Source: Deltaproteobacteria bacterium (GTDB lineage: Bacteria > Desulfobacterota > Desulfomonilia > UBA1062). From it: a stretch of DNA of 52,610 nucleotides. Below are positions 25,354-34,041 of this stretch, one piece after another; positions within the stretch are counted from its first letter, which is position 1; each line of letters starts with the position of its first letter. The stretch lies in NCBI GenBank assembly GCA_029547045.1, contig JAKPQL010000016.1, positions 1 through 52,610 of the forward strand, read 5' to 3'. The notes below the pieces were generated by a model that saw only the letters and a list, made by a program, of their open reading frames with translations, had not been told where the DNA came from and searched no databases. Position numbers and translations under genes: made by a program.

Positions 25354-27495
25354 TTACATCATCGAGTAGGGGTCCACGTCCATGGCGAGGGCGACACCCG
25401 CGGGGCAGGGCACCTGACCGATGGCGTCTAGGGCTGCATGGAGGGCCCTCCTGCTTCGTGACCTGAGGAGCAGGTGCCACCGGTGGCGGTTCCGCAGCAG
25501 CGAGATGGGGGCGGGCGCCGGCCCGATGACCTCCACGTGGGAAGCGGCCACCGCCGATGCCACCTCCCGGGAGAAATCCCGGGCCGTCTTCTCAACTCCG
25601 GAACTCACCACGCACCTGGCCAGGTGCGAGAAGGGAGGAAATCCCGTGGCCCTGCGCACCTCGAGCTCCTGCTCCATCATGGCGCCGTAGTCGTGGCGGG
25701 CAATGGCCCCGATGAGCGGGTGTTCCGGGATCAGTGTCTGGATGACGACCCTGGTGTCTGACCTGCGCCTGCCCGCACGGCCCGCCACCTGGACGATCTG
25801 CTGGAAGGTCCGCTCGCCGCTCCTGAAGTCGGGCATGTACAGCAGCTGCTCCGCGTGCACCACGCCCACCAGGGTCAGAGAGGGGAAATCGTGCCCCTTG
25901 GCGATCATCTGGGTGCCCACGATGATGTCCACTCGGCCGGACCTGATGGCGTCCAGTGATGCGGAAAGCTTCTTCGCCGTGGTGATCTCGTCCGAGTCCA
26001 TGCGCAGCACACGCGTGCCGGGAAAGGCCCCCTCCACGGCGTGGAGCACCTTCTCGGTGCCCAGGCCCACGGGCCGCATGTCGAGGCACCCGCAGAACGG
26101 GCAGATCTCCGGCATCCTCATGGCGAAGCCGCACCAGTGGCACAGGGCCTCGCCGCGGGAGCGGTGGTAGGTGAGGCTCCGGTCGCACCTGTTGCAGCGA
26201 AGGACCTTGCCGCACCCCGGACACACGAGCGCTGCGGAAAAGCCCCTGCGGTTGATGAAGAGCAGTACCTGCTCTGACCTGCCCAGCGTCTCCTCCATCT
26301 CCCGGAGGAGGGTTCCGGACAGCGGCTCCTTCACGTTCCGCATGTCCACGACCTCCACCTCGGGCAGGGCGGCCGGGCCCACCCGCTCGGGCATGTCGAT
26401 GAGCCGGGAACGGCCGGAGCGTGCCCTCGCGAAGCTCTCCATGGACGGGGTCGCCGAGCCGAGGATCACGCAGGCACCGTTTTTCGCCGCTCGCATGATG
26501 CCAAGGTCCCGTGCGTTGTACGGCACCCCGTCGTCCTGCTTGTAGCTGTGATCGTGCTCCTCGTCCACCACGACAAGCCCGATGTCCACAAGGGGCGCAA
26601 ACACCGCGCTGCGGGTGCCCAGGACAAAGCGCGCCCCCCCGAGGGCCACCTTCATGAACTCCCGGGCGCGCTCTACGGCGGCAAGGCCGGAATGGAACAC
26701 GGCCACCTCCATGGGCACCCTGTTCCTCACCATGTCGATGGTCTGCGGGGTGAGCGCTATCTCTGGCACCAGGTAGAGCACCGATTTTCCGCGGCCCAGT
26801 GCCTCCATGGCGGCTGCCAGGTATACCTCGGTCTTTCCCGAGCCCGTGATGCCATGGAGTACGAAGCTCTCGAAGCCGCCGTTTGCGATGGCCCCGGTGA
26901 TCTGCTCAAGGGCCGAGCGCTGCCCCGGGGTGTATTCCAGAGGAACGGGGGTGAAGGGTTCCCGGGGAGGCATGGCCTCCCTGGCCTCGATGATCCCCCG
27001 TGCCACCAGAGACCTGATCCTCGGCAGGCTTCCCCTGACGAGCGCCGCGAGATGACTCATGCGGATGCCGGCCTCAGGGACAGCGTCCAGCACAGCACGC
27101 TGGAGCGGGGTGACCTTCTCCCCGGTGCAGGGGGCCCTCACCAGCAGGGGGTCCTCCCTGGGGGCCAAGACCCTGCCCTGCCTGAAATAAGGGGGGAAGG
27201 CCAGCGCCATGCACGAGCCGATGCCCGCGTGGTAGTAGCGGGCTGTCCACCTGACCAGATCGATGAGCTCGGGGGTGATGGCGGGGTTCTCGTCGAGGAC
27301 CGACCGGATCTCCTTGAGGTCCATGCCTTCCGGGGCCTCCCGCGCGAGGCCCACCACCACGCCGGTGCGCACCGAGTTCCGGACAGGCACCGAGACCCTG
27401 CAGCCCACCCTCGGGGATAGGCCCGGGGGAACCGAATAGGAGAGCACCTTGTCGATGTTGGAGAACAAGACCACTTCCGCGAAGATGCCTTCCAT
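25354..27495 (-). CDS. priA: Primosomal replication-restart helicase PriA
   Basis: A 713-residue superfamily 2 helicase. The N-terminal DNA-binding domain starts AEVVLFSNIDKVLSYSVP. The helicase core has Walker A GITGSGKTE, DEEH (VVVDEEHDHSYKQDDGVPY), LGSATPS, and the zinc-binding cysteine set CPGCGKVLRCNRC...CHWCG...CPFCG. Motif VI is QVAGRAGR. PriA reloads the replisome at collapsed forks. It is divergent from the HEAT-repeat/ParA gene set, and its length is usual. Confidence 0.97.
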   Translation of the reverse strand: MEGIFAEVVLFSNIDKVLSYSVPPGLSPRVGCRVSVPVRNSVRTGVVVGLAREAPEGMDLKEIRSVLDENPAITPELIDLVRWTARYYHAGIGSCMALAFPPYFRQGRVLAPREDPLLVRAPCTGEKVTPLQRAVLDAVPEAGIRMSHLAALVRGSLPRIRSLVARGIIEAREAMPPREPFTPVPLEYTPGQRSALEQITGAIANGGFESFVLHGITGSGKTEVYLAAAMEALGRGKSVLYLVPEIALTPQTIDMVRNRVPMEVAVFHSGLAAVERAREFMKVALGGARFVLGTRSAVFAPLVDIGLVVVDEEHDHSYKQDDGVPYNARDLGIMRAAKNGACVILGSATPSMESFARARSGRSRLIDMPERVGPAALPEVEVVDMRNVKEPLSGTLLREMEETLGRSEQVLLFINRRGFSAALVCPGCGKVLRCNRCDRSLTYHRSRGEALCHWCGFAMRMPEICPFCGCLDMRPVGLGTEKVLHAVEGAFPGTRVLRMDSDEITTAKKLSASLDAIRSGRVDIIVGTQMIAKGHDFPSLTLVGVVHAEQLLYMPDFRSGERTFQQIVQVAGRAGRRRSDTRVVIQTLIPEHPLIGAIARHDYGAMMEQELEVRRATGFPPFSHLARCVVSSGVEKTARDFSREVASAVAASHVEVIGPAPAPISLLRNRHRWHLLLRSRSRRALHAALDAIGQVPCPAGVALAMDVDPYSMM

Positions 27496-27549
27496 GCCGG
27501 TTAGGCTAACATGGAGCAGTTAGGGGTGGAACTCTTTTCTTTGACACCC

Positions 27550-27579
27550 TTGACGGAGAGCGCTCTTCCCATCTATATT
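27550..27579 (+). promoter_or_regulatory. Sigma-70-type promoter for the HEAT-ParA-coiled-coil operon
   Basis: TTGACG (27550-27555), 18 nt, TATATT (27574-27579). An overlapping TTGACA sits 9 nt earlier. Transcription would start near 27586. GGAGAGGGGGG follows, before the ATG at 27609. Confidence 0.6.
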
Positions 27580-27608
27580 CACACCAAGGAGAGGGGGGCC
27601 TCGTATCG

Positions 27609-28262
27609 ATGGGTGTCGGTTTGAACCAGATCCTGCGGGACTTGCATGACGAAGACCCTGAGATCAAGAAGCTTGCCGCAAAGGCGATCCTCAAGGAATC
27701 ATCCGACCCTGTCAAGGTCTTTTCCTCGGTGCTCAAGGATGCAGATCAGCAGACATCGGCGGCCATCTACGACATCCTCTTCGACGCCGAGGACGACTTC
27801 ACGCCCATCTTCCGGGCGGCCACGACGGACGAAGACCCCGCGGTGAGGGCCCGGGCCATCCGCTACCTGTTCCGCAGGGGCGCGTTCCGGCCGGAGGAGG
27901 GCGCCAGGTGGCTGTCCGACAGCGACCCGTACGTGCGCAGGAGGGTGATCAGCTACCTCTTCTGGATGAACGACACGAGCTCCCTGGAGACCGTCGCGGC
28001 CCTGTGCACCGATGATCCGGACGAGTCGGTGAGGAAGGACTGCCTGAGGCTGATGGCCATCTGGGGGTCGCCGGAAAACGTGGAGCAGGTCATCAGGGCC
28101 CTGGAGGATCCGTCCCACGAGGTGAGCGTGCAGGCCGTACACACCCTGAAGAAACTCACGGGAGAGGACTTCGGCGAGCCCACAGGGGCCTCGCCCGAGG
28201 AGTTCGAATGGATCGTGGCCAAATGGCAGGGATGGTGGGAGATCATGAGGGAGCGGGCATAG
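27609..28262 (+). CDS. Small HEAT-repeat protein, first gene of a ParA operon
   Basis: A 217-residue soluble alpha-solenoid with about five HEAT-type repeats (DPEIKKLAAKAILKE, DPAVRARAIRYLFRRG, DPYVRRRVISYLFWM, DESVRKDCLRLMAIWG, SHEVSVQAVHTLKKLTG). The C-terminal tail is rich in tryptophan (EFEWIVAKWQGWWE), which may be a docking segment. There is no signal peptide or enzymatic motif. It ends one base before the parA-like ATG, so the two are translationally coupled. By analogy with the HEAT-containing PomY of Myxococcus it could be an accessory factor of the ParA system; this is inference. Confidence 0.8.
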   Translation: MGVGLNQILRDLHDEDPEIKKLAAKAILKESSDPVKVFSSVLKDADQQTSAAIYDILFDAEDDFTPIFRAATTDEDPAVRARAIRYLFRRGAFRPEEGARWLSDSDPYVRRRVISYLFWMNDTSSLETVAALCTDDPDESVRKDCLRLMAIWGSPENVEQVIRALEDPSHEVSVQAVHTLKKLTGEDFGEPTGASPEEFEWIVAKWQGWWEIMRERA

Positions 28263-28263
28263 G

Positions 28264-29223
28264 ATGGAACAACCGGTATACACACCGAAGGACTTTGCAA
28301 CCCTGCTGGGCATCACGAAATCCACGCTGCTCAAGATGGAGACCGAGGGCAAGCTGCCGCAGCCCCAGGTGACAGACGGGATGCGGGTGTACTATCCCCA
28401 CGACATCCCGGAATACCTCAAGGCACTGGGCAAACCGCCCCTGGTCACGTCCCGTCGGAGGCAGATCTTCCTCAACTTCAAGGGCGGCACGGGAAAGACG
28501 AGCATCTCTGCCTTCTACGCCTTCCGCCTCGCATGTCTCGGCATGAAGGTGCTCCTCATAGACCTCGACCCCCAGGGCCACCTCACCCAGTGCCTGGGCA
28601 TCGACCACGAGTCCTTCGACGCCACCCTGTACAGCGTGCTCATCGAGAGGGCCGACATCCGGGACATCATCCTGTCCACCAGAATGAAGAACCTGCACCT
28701 CGTCCCCGCGAACCTCGACCTGTCGCCTGTGGAGCTCGCGCTCACCTCCATGAACGCGCGTGAGCAGCGCCTGAGAAAGAGCATCTCCTCCATCCAGGAC
28801 GACTACGACGTCATCGTCATGGACGCCTCCCCCTCCATAGGGCTGCTGAACCTGAACGGCATACTCGCCTGCAACGACCTCTTCGTGCCGGTCCTGGCCG
28901 ACTTCCTGTCGTACCACGGCCTGAAGATCCTCTTCGAGACGCTCTCCACCATCGAGGAGGATTTCGACTTCATCTTCGAGAACATCTACATCTTCCTCAA
29001 CAACTACAACGCCTCCCACAACATCTGCCAGCGGGCGAAGGAGGCCCTGGAGAAGCACTACGACGGCTACCTCATGAAGACCGTGATCCGCCAGGACATC
29101 AAGATCGCCGAGGCGGCGAGCGTGGGCACGCCCATCCACCAGTATGCGCCGAAGAACAGGGGGTCTACGGATCTGAACGAGTTCATCAAGGAAGTTTTTC
29201 CCAATCTGGGAATTGTGTTTTGA
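28264..29223 (+). CDS. Orphan ParA-type ATPase with N-terminal MerR-like HTH
   Basis: A 319-residue fusion. Residues 1-55 form a MerR-type winged helix (YTPKDFATLLGITKSTLLKMETEGKL, RVYYPHDIPEYL). Residues 66-319 are a ParA ATPase with deviant Walker A KGGTGKT (73-79, including the signature lysine), Walker A' LLIDLDPQGHLTQ and Walker B IVMDASPS. No parB or parS-like gene set accompanies it. Such orphan ParAs position cargo other than chromosomes (chemoreceptor arrays, carboxysomes, division sites) and need a partner with a basic N-terminal peptide; the downstream coiled-coil protein is the obvious candidate. Confidence 0.9.
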   Translation: MEQPVYTPKDFATLLGITKSTLLKMETEGKLPQPQVTDGMRVYYPHDIPEYLKALGKPPLVTSRRRQIFLNFKGGTGKTSISAFYAFRLACLGMKVLLIDLDPQGHLTQCLGIDHESFDATLYSVLIERADIRDIILSTRMKNLHLVPANLDLSPVELALTSMNAREQRLRKSISSIQDDYDVIVMDASPSIGLLNLNGILACNDLFVPVLADFLSYHGLKILFETLSTIEEDFDFIFENIYIFLNNYNASHNICQRAKEALEKHYDGYLMKTVIRQDIKIAEAASVGTPIHQYAPKNRGSTDLNEFIKEVFPNLGIVF

Positions 29224-29267
29224 ACGGTTTTATGGTTAACGTAATGCTCGGGTTCACCGGACGGTAC

Positions 29268-29284
29268 CACAGTCCAACACTGTG
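29268..29284. promoter_or_regulatory. Perfect 17-bp inverted repeat between parA-like and coiled-coil genes
   Basis: CACAGT-CCAAC-ACTGTG lies in the 91-nt gap after the ParA gene, 30 nt before the coiled-coil start. It could be an operator for the MerR-like domain of the ParA protein, a parS-like site, or an mRNA hairpin. No U-tract follows, so it is not a standard terminator. Confidence 0.4.
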
Positions 29285-29314
29285 CCAATAGATTGCTATG
29301 AGGAGCTGCTATCC

Positions 29315-30106
29315 ATGAAAGACGGATTTGACAGAAGCGTTGCCGAACGCATGCCCAAGATGCAGAAGCGCAGGCCGAACAGGCCGTGGAATGTAGACCC
29401 TGTACTGATACGGTCCCAGGAAGAGGTGAAGGAGGAGACCAAGGAACAGCCCCCAGCCAGGGCGAAGGCCGCACCTGAGCAAGCGGCGCAGGCTCCCGCG
29501 GCAGCCCCGGTGGTCCTTGGCATGGCCAACGATACCATCGCCAGGGCCGTGGAGACCATCGAGGACCTGCACTCTGAATTTTCCCACATCATCTTCGAGA
29601 AGAAGGACATCCAGCGCAAGCTCATGGAGCACGACCGGGTCATCGAAGAGGTGGGGCGCGAGAACAGCACCCTCAGGGAGAACCTCGCCGATCTGGAAAA
29701 GGCGGCGGGCGAGCGGATGCTCCTCCACAAGGAGATCACCTTCCTGAACGAGCAGATCGAGGACGCCGACCATTACATCAGGCACGTGGTGGGCATGCTC
29801 GAGGAGAAGACCGCGGGGTACGACTCCGAGGTGATGAAGAACAAGGCCCTCGAGGACAGGCTGGCGCGCTTTTCCAAGGACATCCAGGACAAGGCCAAGC
29901 TGGACGTCAAGGTGTCCATCCTTGAAAAGGACCTGACGCTGAGCACCACCCGCATCCGCGAACTGGAGACCTGCCTCGAGGAGGAGTTCAGAAAGAGAAA
30001 ACCCCTGGAAGACGAGATCTCCGAGCTCAAGAGCGCCCTGGACAGAGTGTACTCCTCCCTGTCCCACATCCGGCTCAAGGCCAAACGCGAGGTGTATGGA
30101 TCCTGA
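29315..30106 (+). CDS. Coiled-coil protein with basic N-terminal peptide, candidate ParA partner
   Basis: A 263-residue protein. The first 25 residues are basic and contain MKDGFDRSV and PKMQKRRPNRP. An Ala/Pro-rich linker follows (about 50-75), then a near-continuous coiled coil (about 80-258; for example LMEHDRVIEEVGRENSTLRE). The ATG at 29315 has GAGGAG nine bases upstream; an in-frame GTG at 29282 has no such site. The layout (short cationic N-terminus, linker, coiled coil) is that of PomX and TlpT, which stimulate ParA ATPases through the N-terminal peptide. The last bases overlap the next gene by 11 nt. Confidence 0.85.
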   Translation: MKDGFDRSVAERMPKMQKRRPNRPWNVDPVLIRSQEEVKEETKEQPPARAKAAPEQAAQAPAAAPVVLGMANDTIARAVETIEDLHSEFSHIIFEKKDIQRKLMEHDRVIEEVGRENSTLRENLADLEKAAGERMLLHKEITFLNEQIEDADHYIRHVVGMLEEKTAGYDSEVMKNKALEDRLARFSKDIQDKAKLDVKVSILEKDLTLSTTRIRELETCLEEEFRKRKPLEDEISELKSALDRVYSSLSHIRLKAKREVYGS

Positions 30107-30335
30107 TACCTCCAAAAAGGTCACTGACCTGCTGGGTATCATGGAAGGCATCTCTTCCGACATGGACATCAAGGCGGAGCTGGATGCCTTCACGTCGCGG
30201 ATCGCGACCCTGGAGAAGAAGGTGGAGGAGCTGACGCAGCGCCTCGACAGGATGGAAAAGGCCGGCCGGGAGAAACAGGAAGTGCTGAAGGCGCTGCGCA
30301 AAGAACTCAAGAACCTCTTCCCGGCCGGGGCCTGA
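30096..30335 (+). CDS. Short coiled-coil protein
   Basis: A 79-residue, highly charged protein. The centre is a coiled coil (LDAFTSRIATLEKKVEELTQ) and the end is basic (LKALRKELKNLF). The ATG overlaps the end of the preceding coiled-coil gene by 11 nt, so it belongs to the same operon. I do not recognise a family. It may co-assemble with the larger coiled-coil protein; this is inference from adjacency and heptad character. Confidence 0.65.
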   Translation: MDPDTSKKVTDLLGIMEGISSDMDIKAELDAFTSRIATLEKKVEELTQRLDRMEKAGREKQEVLKALRKELKNLFPAGA

Positions 30336-30366
30336 CCACCGGACGGATTCCCCGAAAGAGATCTCC

Positions 30367-30399
30367 CGCATGCATCCCCCTGCCCACCGGGGATATGCG
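30367..30399. terminator. Hairpin between convergent genes, possible bidirectional terminator
   Basis: CGCAT-GC-ATCCCC pairs with GGGGAT-ATGCG around a nine-base loop, leaving a two-base bulge. It lies in the 69-nt gap between the short coiled-coil gene (plus) and prsR (minus). The U-tract is weak on both sides. Confidence 0.4.
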
Positions 30400-30404
30400 T
30401 GCGT

Positions 30405-31760
30405 CTATTTCGATACCGCGATCCCGTGCTTCTTGATGAGGTCGTGCAGGGTCGGCCGGCTCACGTCGAGGTCCTGGGCGGCCCGGGAGATGTTCCCCCG
30501 GTGCCGGGCAAGGGCGTGCCTCACGGCCGTGATCTCCGCCTCGTCGCGGATCTCCCTGAGGGTCAGAACCGCGCCCTTCTCCGTCACCTCAAGGTCGAGA
30601 TCCTCTGCCGTGATGTAGTCGCCCTCGGCCATGACCACGGCCCGCTTGATCCTGTTCTGCATCTCGCGGACATTTCCCTGCCAGTCATGCCCCATCATCG
30701 CGTCCAGGGCATCCTGGCTGAACCCCTTGAACCTGGGGCCTATTTCCCTGCTGTACGCGTCGAGAAAATACCGCGCCAGCACGGGTATGTCATCGCGCCG
30801 TTCCCTCAGCGAGGGCATGGACAGGGGCACCACGTTGAGCCGGTAATAGAGGTCTTCCCGGAACCGCTTCTCGTCCACGGCACGTTTCAGGTCCACGTTG
30901 GTCACGGCGATGACCCGGGCATCGATGGCAAGCGGCTCCTTGCCCCCCACGCGCTCGATGGTGCCTTCCTGGATGAACCTGAGCAGCTTCACCTGCAGCT
31001 GCAGGGGCAGCTCGCCGACCTCGTCCAGCACCACGGTGCCGCCCTGGGCCCGCTCCACCTTGCCGATCTGCCGGGCATGCGCGCCGGTGAAGGATCCCTT
31101 CTCGTGGCCGAACAGCTCGCTCTCGATGAGGTTTTCGGGGATGGAGCCGCAGTCGATGATCACCAGCGGCATCTCGTTGCGGTCGCTCATGGCATGGATG
31201 GCCCGGGCGAGGCGTTCCTTGCCCGTGCCGCTCTCACCCTGGATGAGCACGGGGTAGTCGGTGCGGGCAACCTTCTTCGCCCGCTCGAAGAGCTCCATCA
31301 TGGGCCGGCAGGTAGCCACCATGCCGTGGAACTGGGAATCCACTCCCACCATGCCCTGGAGCTCCGTCACCTGGCGCTCGAGCCGCGAGAGATGGAAGGC
31401 CCGCTTGATAACTATACGGAGCTCCTCCAGGTCAACCGGCTTGGTGTGGAAGTCATAGGCGCCCAGGGAAACCGCCTTGACGGCATTGACCTTCTCCGTG
31501 TTGCCGGTGATGACGATCACCTTGAGGTGCGGGACCCTGCCGATCATCACCTCCAGCAGGCGCAGTCCTTCGGCGGCATTGTCCGGGTCGGGCGGCAGCC
31601 CGAGGTCCAGGAGCACCACCAGGGGGGATTGGCTGTTCAGGACATCCATGGCTCCCGCACCGTCTGACGCCGTGAGGATGTCATAGGCGTCGCTCAGGCC
31701 CCACTTGAGCTGCTTGGCCATGCTCGCTTCGTCTTCCACGATGAGTATCTTGTCTTTCAT
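30405..31760 (-). CDS. prsR: PEP-CTERM system sigma-54-dependent response regulator PrsR
   Basis: A 451-residue NtrC-type activator. The receiver domain (1-120) has the phospho-Asp in VVLLDLGLPPDPDNAAEGL, an insertion typical of PrsR proteins. The AAA+ domain has Walker A GESGTGKE, the sigma-54 contact loop GSFTGA (usually GAFTGA) and GTVVLDEVGEL. The end is a Fis-type helix-turn-helix (NISRAAQDLDVSRPTLHDL). PrsK and PrsR form the two-component pair of PEP-CTERM/exosortase loci. Here they stand beside two PEP-CTERM genes with -24/-12 promoters, the expected targets. Confidence 0.93.
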   Translation of the reverse strand: MKDKILIVEDEASMAKQLKWGLSDAYDILTASDGAGAMDVLNSQSPLVVLLDLGLPPDPDNAAEGLRLLEVMIGRVPHLKVIVITGNTEKVNAVKAVSLGAYDFHTKPVDLEELRIVIKRAFHLSRLERQVTELQGMVGVDSQFHGMVATCRPMMELFERAKKVARTDYPVLIQGESGTGKERLARAIHAMSDRNEMPLVIIDCGSIPENLIESELFGHEKGSFTGAHARQIGKVERAQGGTVVLDEVGELPLQLQVKLLRFIQEGTIERVGGKEPLAIDARVIAVTNVDLKRAVDEKRFREDLYYRLNVVPLSMPSLRERRDDIPVLARYFLDAYSREIGPRFKGFSQDALDAMMGHDWQGNVREMQNRIKRAVVMAEGDYITAEDLDLEVTEKGAVLTLREIRDEAEITAVRHALARHRGNISRAAQDLDVSRPTLHDLIKKHGIAVSK

Positions 31761-31827
31761 CTCTCAGGATTCCCCCTGTCTGATACAGCTCTGAGCGTCT
31801 CGCGAAAAACCCTGTACGAAGGCCGCG

Positions 31828-33918
31828 TCATCTTGTCTTCGCCCCCGGCTCCTGGGGTGCAGGCCGCTGGAGCCAGAGCGAAACGCTCACCCCGCGGGCC
31901 TCGTTCCCCTTCACCTCGATCCGCGCGCCGATCTGGTCCGCCATGTTCTTCACCTGCCACATGCCCAGCCCGGTGCCTTTCTTTTTCGTGGTCTGAAAGG
32001 GCTTGAACAGCCGATTCCGGATAAAGTCGTCCGTCATGCCGACCCCGTTGTCCTGCACCATGAAGAACGGTGCATTGCCGTCGCTGCGGGCCGTCACCGT
32101 GATGACCCCGTCATCGTCCACCGCCTCGGCGGCGTTCACGACAACGTTCTCCAGGATCTTGAAGAGCACCTCCGGGTCAGTGGTGAGACAGAGTCCCTCG
32201 TCGATGTCCCGGACGAGCCTGATCCCCTCCAGTCTCGGCCTGATTCGGGCGAGGAGATCCTGGAGAAAGGGGCCGGCGGCGAAGGTCTTCACGTGGAGTT
32301 CCTCACGCTCGGGGATCGCCTGGAGCTTGCCCATCACCTTGTCGATGCGTGCGAGGGCCTGTCCGATGGTGTCCAGCATGTCCGCGCGGAACTCCTCCCG
32401 GTCCATGTATTTGGGCGCGTTCTGGAGGACCAGGGATAGGTGTCCCGCAGCGTTCTTGAGGTCATGGAGCATGGTGGCCGACATGCGGTTGTAGGTGTCG
32501 AGCTCCATGTTCTCGGCGAGCCGCTCGGCGAACCACGCCTTGGTGAGGGCCGAGCCGGCCTGCGATGCGATGGCCGAGAGCAGGTCTATGTCGTCCTGGC
32601 CATACGGCGTGCCCGGGTTCTCCTTTCCCACTGCGATGAAGCCGATCAGATCGGTGCCGACCATCATGCCCACGGCGAGCTCGATCTTGTTCGCATCGAG
32701 GAACCCGGCCTGTCCCTTTATGATATCTTCCCAGTCCCGGTCACCGATCTTCTGGGGGGCCCTTCTCAGGAATGACGACTTCTGCCGCAGGTAGGAGATG
32801 AGGGGGTGATCTTCTGCCATGACAGGATCTCCAGCGGATGCATGGGGAAAGGAAAAGGCCCTCGTGTACCCCCCTGCCTTCTTCAACCACAGCGAGAGTT
32901 CCCGGATGTACATGCTGTCCAGGATGACCTGGGACGTGACGTGGATGATCTGGTTCTCCTTGTAGGCAATGGCGAGATACCCGCTCAGCTCGCCCCACTC
33001 CTTTCGGTAGTCGTATTTATTGGAAAAGAAGTGGGTGTTGATGAAGAACCTCAGCCGCGCCTTCGCGTCAGGGGAAAGGACGAGGATGGACAGGGCCACC
33101 AGGGCGAGGAAGACCAGGAAGCCCGTCACCACCAGGGGGGCCTTGACACCGAGGCGCTGGACCCAGAAGATGATGACCCCGGTGATGAGCAGGTAGCTGC
33201 CCATGCTGATGAAGGTGATGGAGTGGTACACCACGTACCGGGACACGAAGATGTCCATCTCGAAGAGCTTGAACCGGATGGAGAAGAAGATGAGGAATGC
33301 CATGCCCACCAGGAAGATCAGGGAGCACAGGGTAAGGACGTCGTGGGTGAGGGTGTTGGTGCTGAGCCGGTAGATGGAGGCGATGCACAGCGATACCCCC
33401 ACGGAGATGGAACCAAGGGCAGGGTATTTGAGGATCCTCCTGCCGGAACCCTCGGATGACTTGAGGATGTTCTCCATGATCCAGATGAACAGGATGGACC
33501 CCAGGAGCACCAGGATGGAATGGGCACGGCCGAGCCAGCCGACCACGACCGTTCCCTGCTCGCGGAGCGAGGCATATGCACCGGGAAGGACGGAGAGCAT
33601 GCCTGTATACAGGGCACAGCAGAGGATCAGGGTCCTGCGTGTCCAGAGGATGAGCCGGGTCTTCTTCGCAAGGCTCTTCTCCATGCTGATGACCGAGACG
33701 ATGAAGCAGCAGATGGTGGAAAGTTCGAACCACGACGCGATGCGGATGGCAACCAGCGAATCCTCGAGGAGGAACACCAGGTAGCCGAGTTCTGCCGCGC
33801 CGATGGAGAGAAGGCCCAGGGCGATGGCCCTGCCGTGGGAAGCCCCGCTCCGGGACAGGATGACCATGCCCCCGAGTATGCTCACCAGGGCCGTGACGCT
33901 GTATATGAAGAGGACCAT
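31828..33918 (-). CDS. prsK: PEP-CTERM system sensor histidine kinase PrsK
   Basis: A 696-residue kinase. The N-terminal third is membrane-embedded with about eight helices, then a GAF-type domain (about 340-460). The H-box is MLHDLKNAAGHL, and the ATPase domain has the N-box VVNAAEAVDD, G1 DNGVGM and G2 KGTGLGMWQVK. The H-box HDLKN is characteristic of PrsK. Start 33918 is preferred because GGAAGGG lies six bases upstream; ATGs at 33933 and 34014 are also in frame. prsR follows 67 nt downstream. Confidence 0.92.
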   Translation of the reverse strand: MVLFIYSVTALVSILGGMVILSRSGASHGRAIALGLLSIGAAELGYLVFLLEDSLVAIRIASWFELSTICCFIVSVISMEKSLAKKTRLILWTRRTLILCCALYTGMLSVLPGAYASLREQGTVVVGWLGRAHSILVLLGSILFIWIMENILKSSEGSGRRILKYPALGSISVGVSLCIASIYRLSTNTLTHDVLTLCSLIFLVGMAFLIFFSIRFKLFEMDIFVSRYVVYHSITFISMGSYLLITGVIIFWVQRLGVKAPLVVTGFLVFLALVALSILVLSPDAKARLRFFINTHFFSNKYDYRKEWGELSGYLAIAYKENQIIHVTSQVILDSMYIRELSLWLKKAGGYTRAFSFPHASAGDPVMAEDHPLISYLRQKSSFLRRAPQKIGDRDWEDIIKGQAGFLDANKIELAVGMMVGTDLIGFIAVGKENPGTPYGQDDIDLLSAIASQAGSALTKAWFAERLAENMELDTYNRMSATMLHDLKNAAGHLSLVLQNAPKYMDREEFRADMLDTIGQALARIDKVMGKLQAIPEREELHVKTFAAGPFLQDLLARIRPRLEGIRLVRDIDEGLCLTTDPEVLFKILENVVVNAAEAVDDDGVITVTARSDGNAPFFMVQDNGVGMTDDFIRNRLFKPFQTTKKKGTGLGMWQVKNMADQIGARIEVKGNEARGVSVSLWLQRPAPQEPGAKTR

Positions 33919-34041
33919 ATCTGCCCTTCCCATCGACAGATATAGCAGTTTTCTGGAGGGTTGTCGAAATTTTTTACAGGCTCGATGGAATGCCGGGGGA
34001 TTCGAGACAAGCATATTTATTGTTTAATATTATTAAGTTAC

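Noticed and set aside
30399..31667. A 422-codon plus-strand frame opposite prsR
   Set aside because: The minus strand has a full sigma-54 activator; the plus-strand product has no domain and antisense composition.
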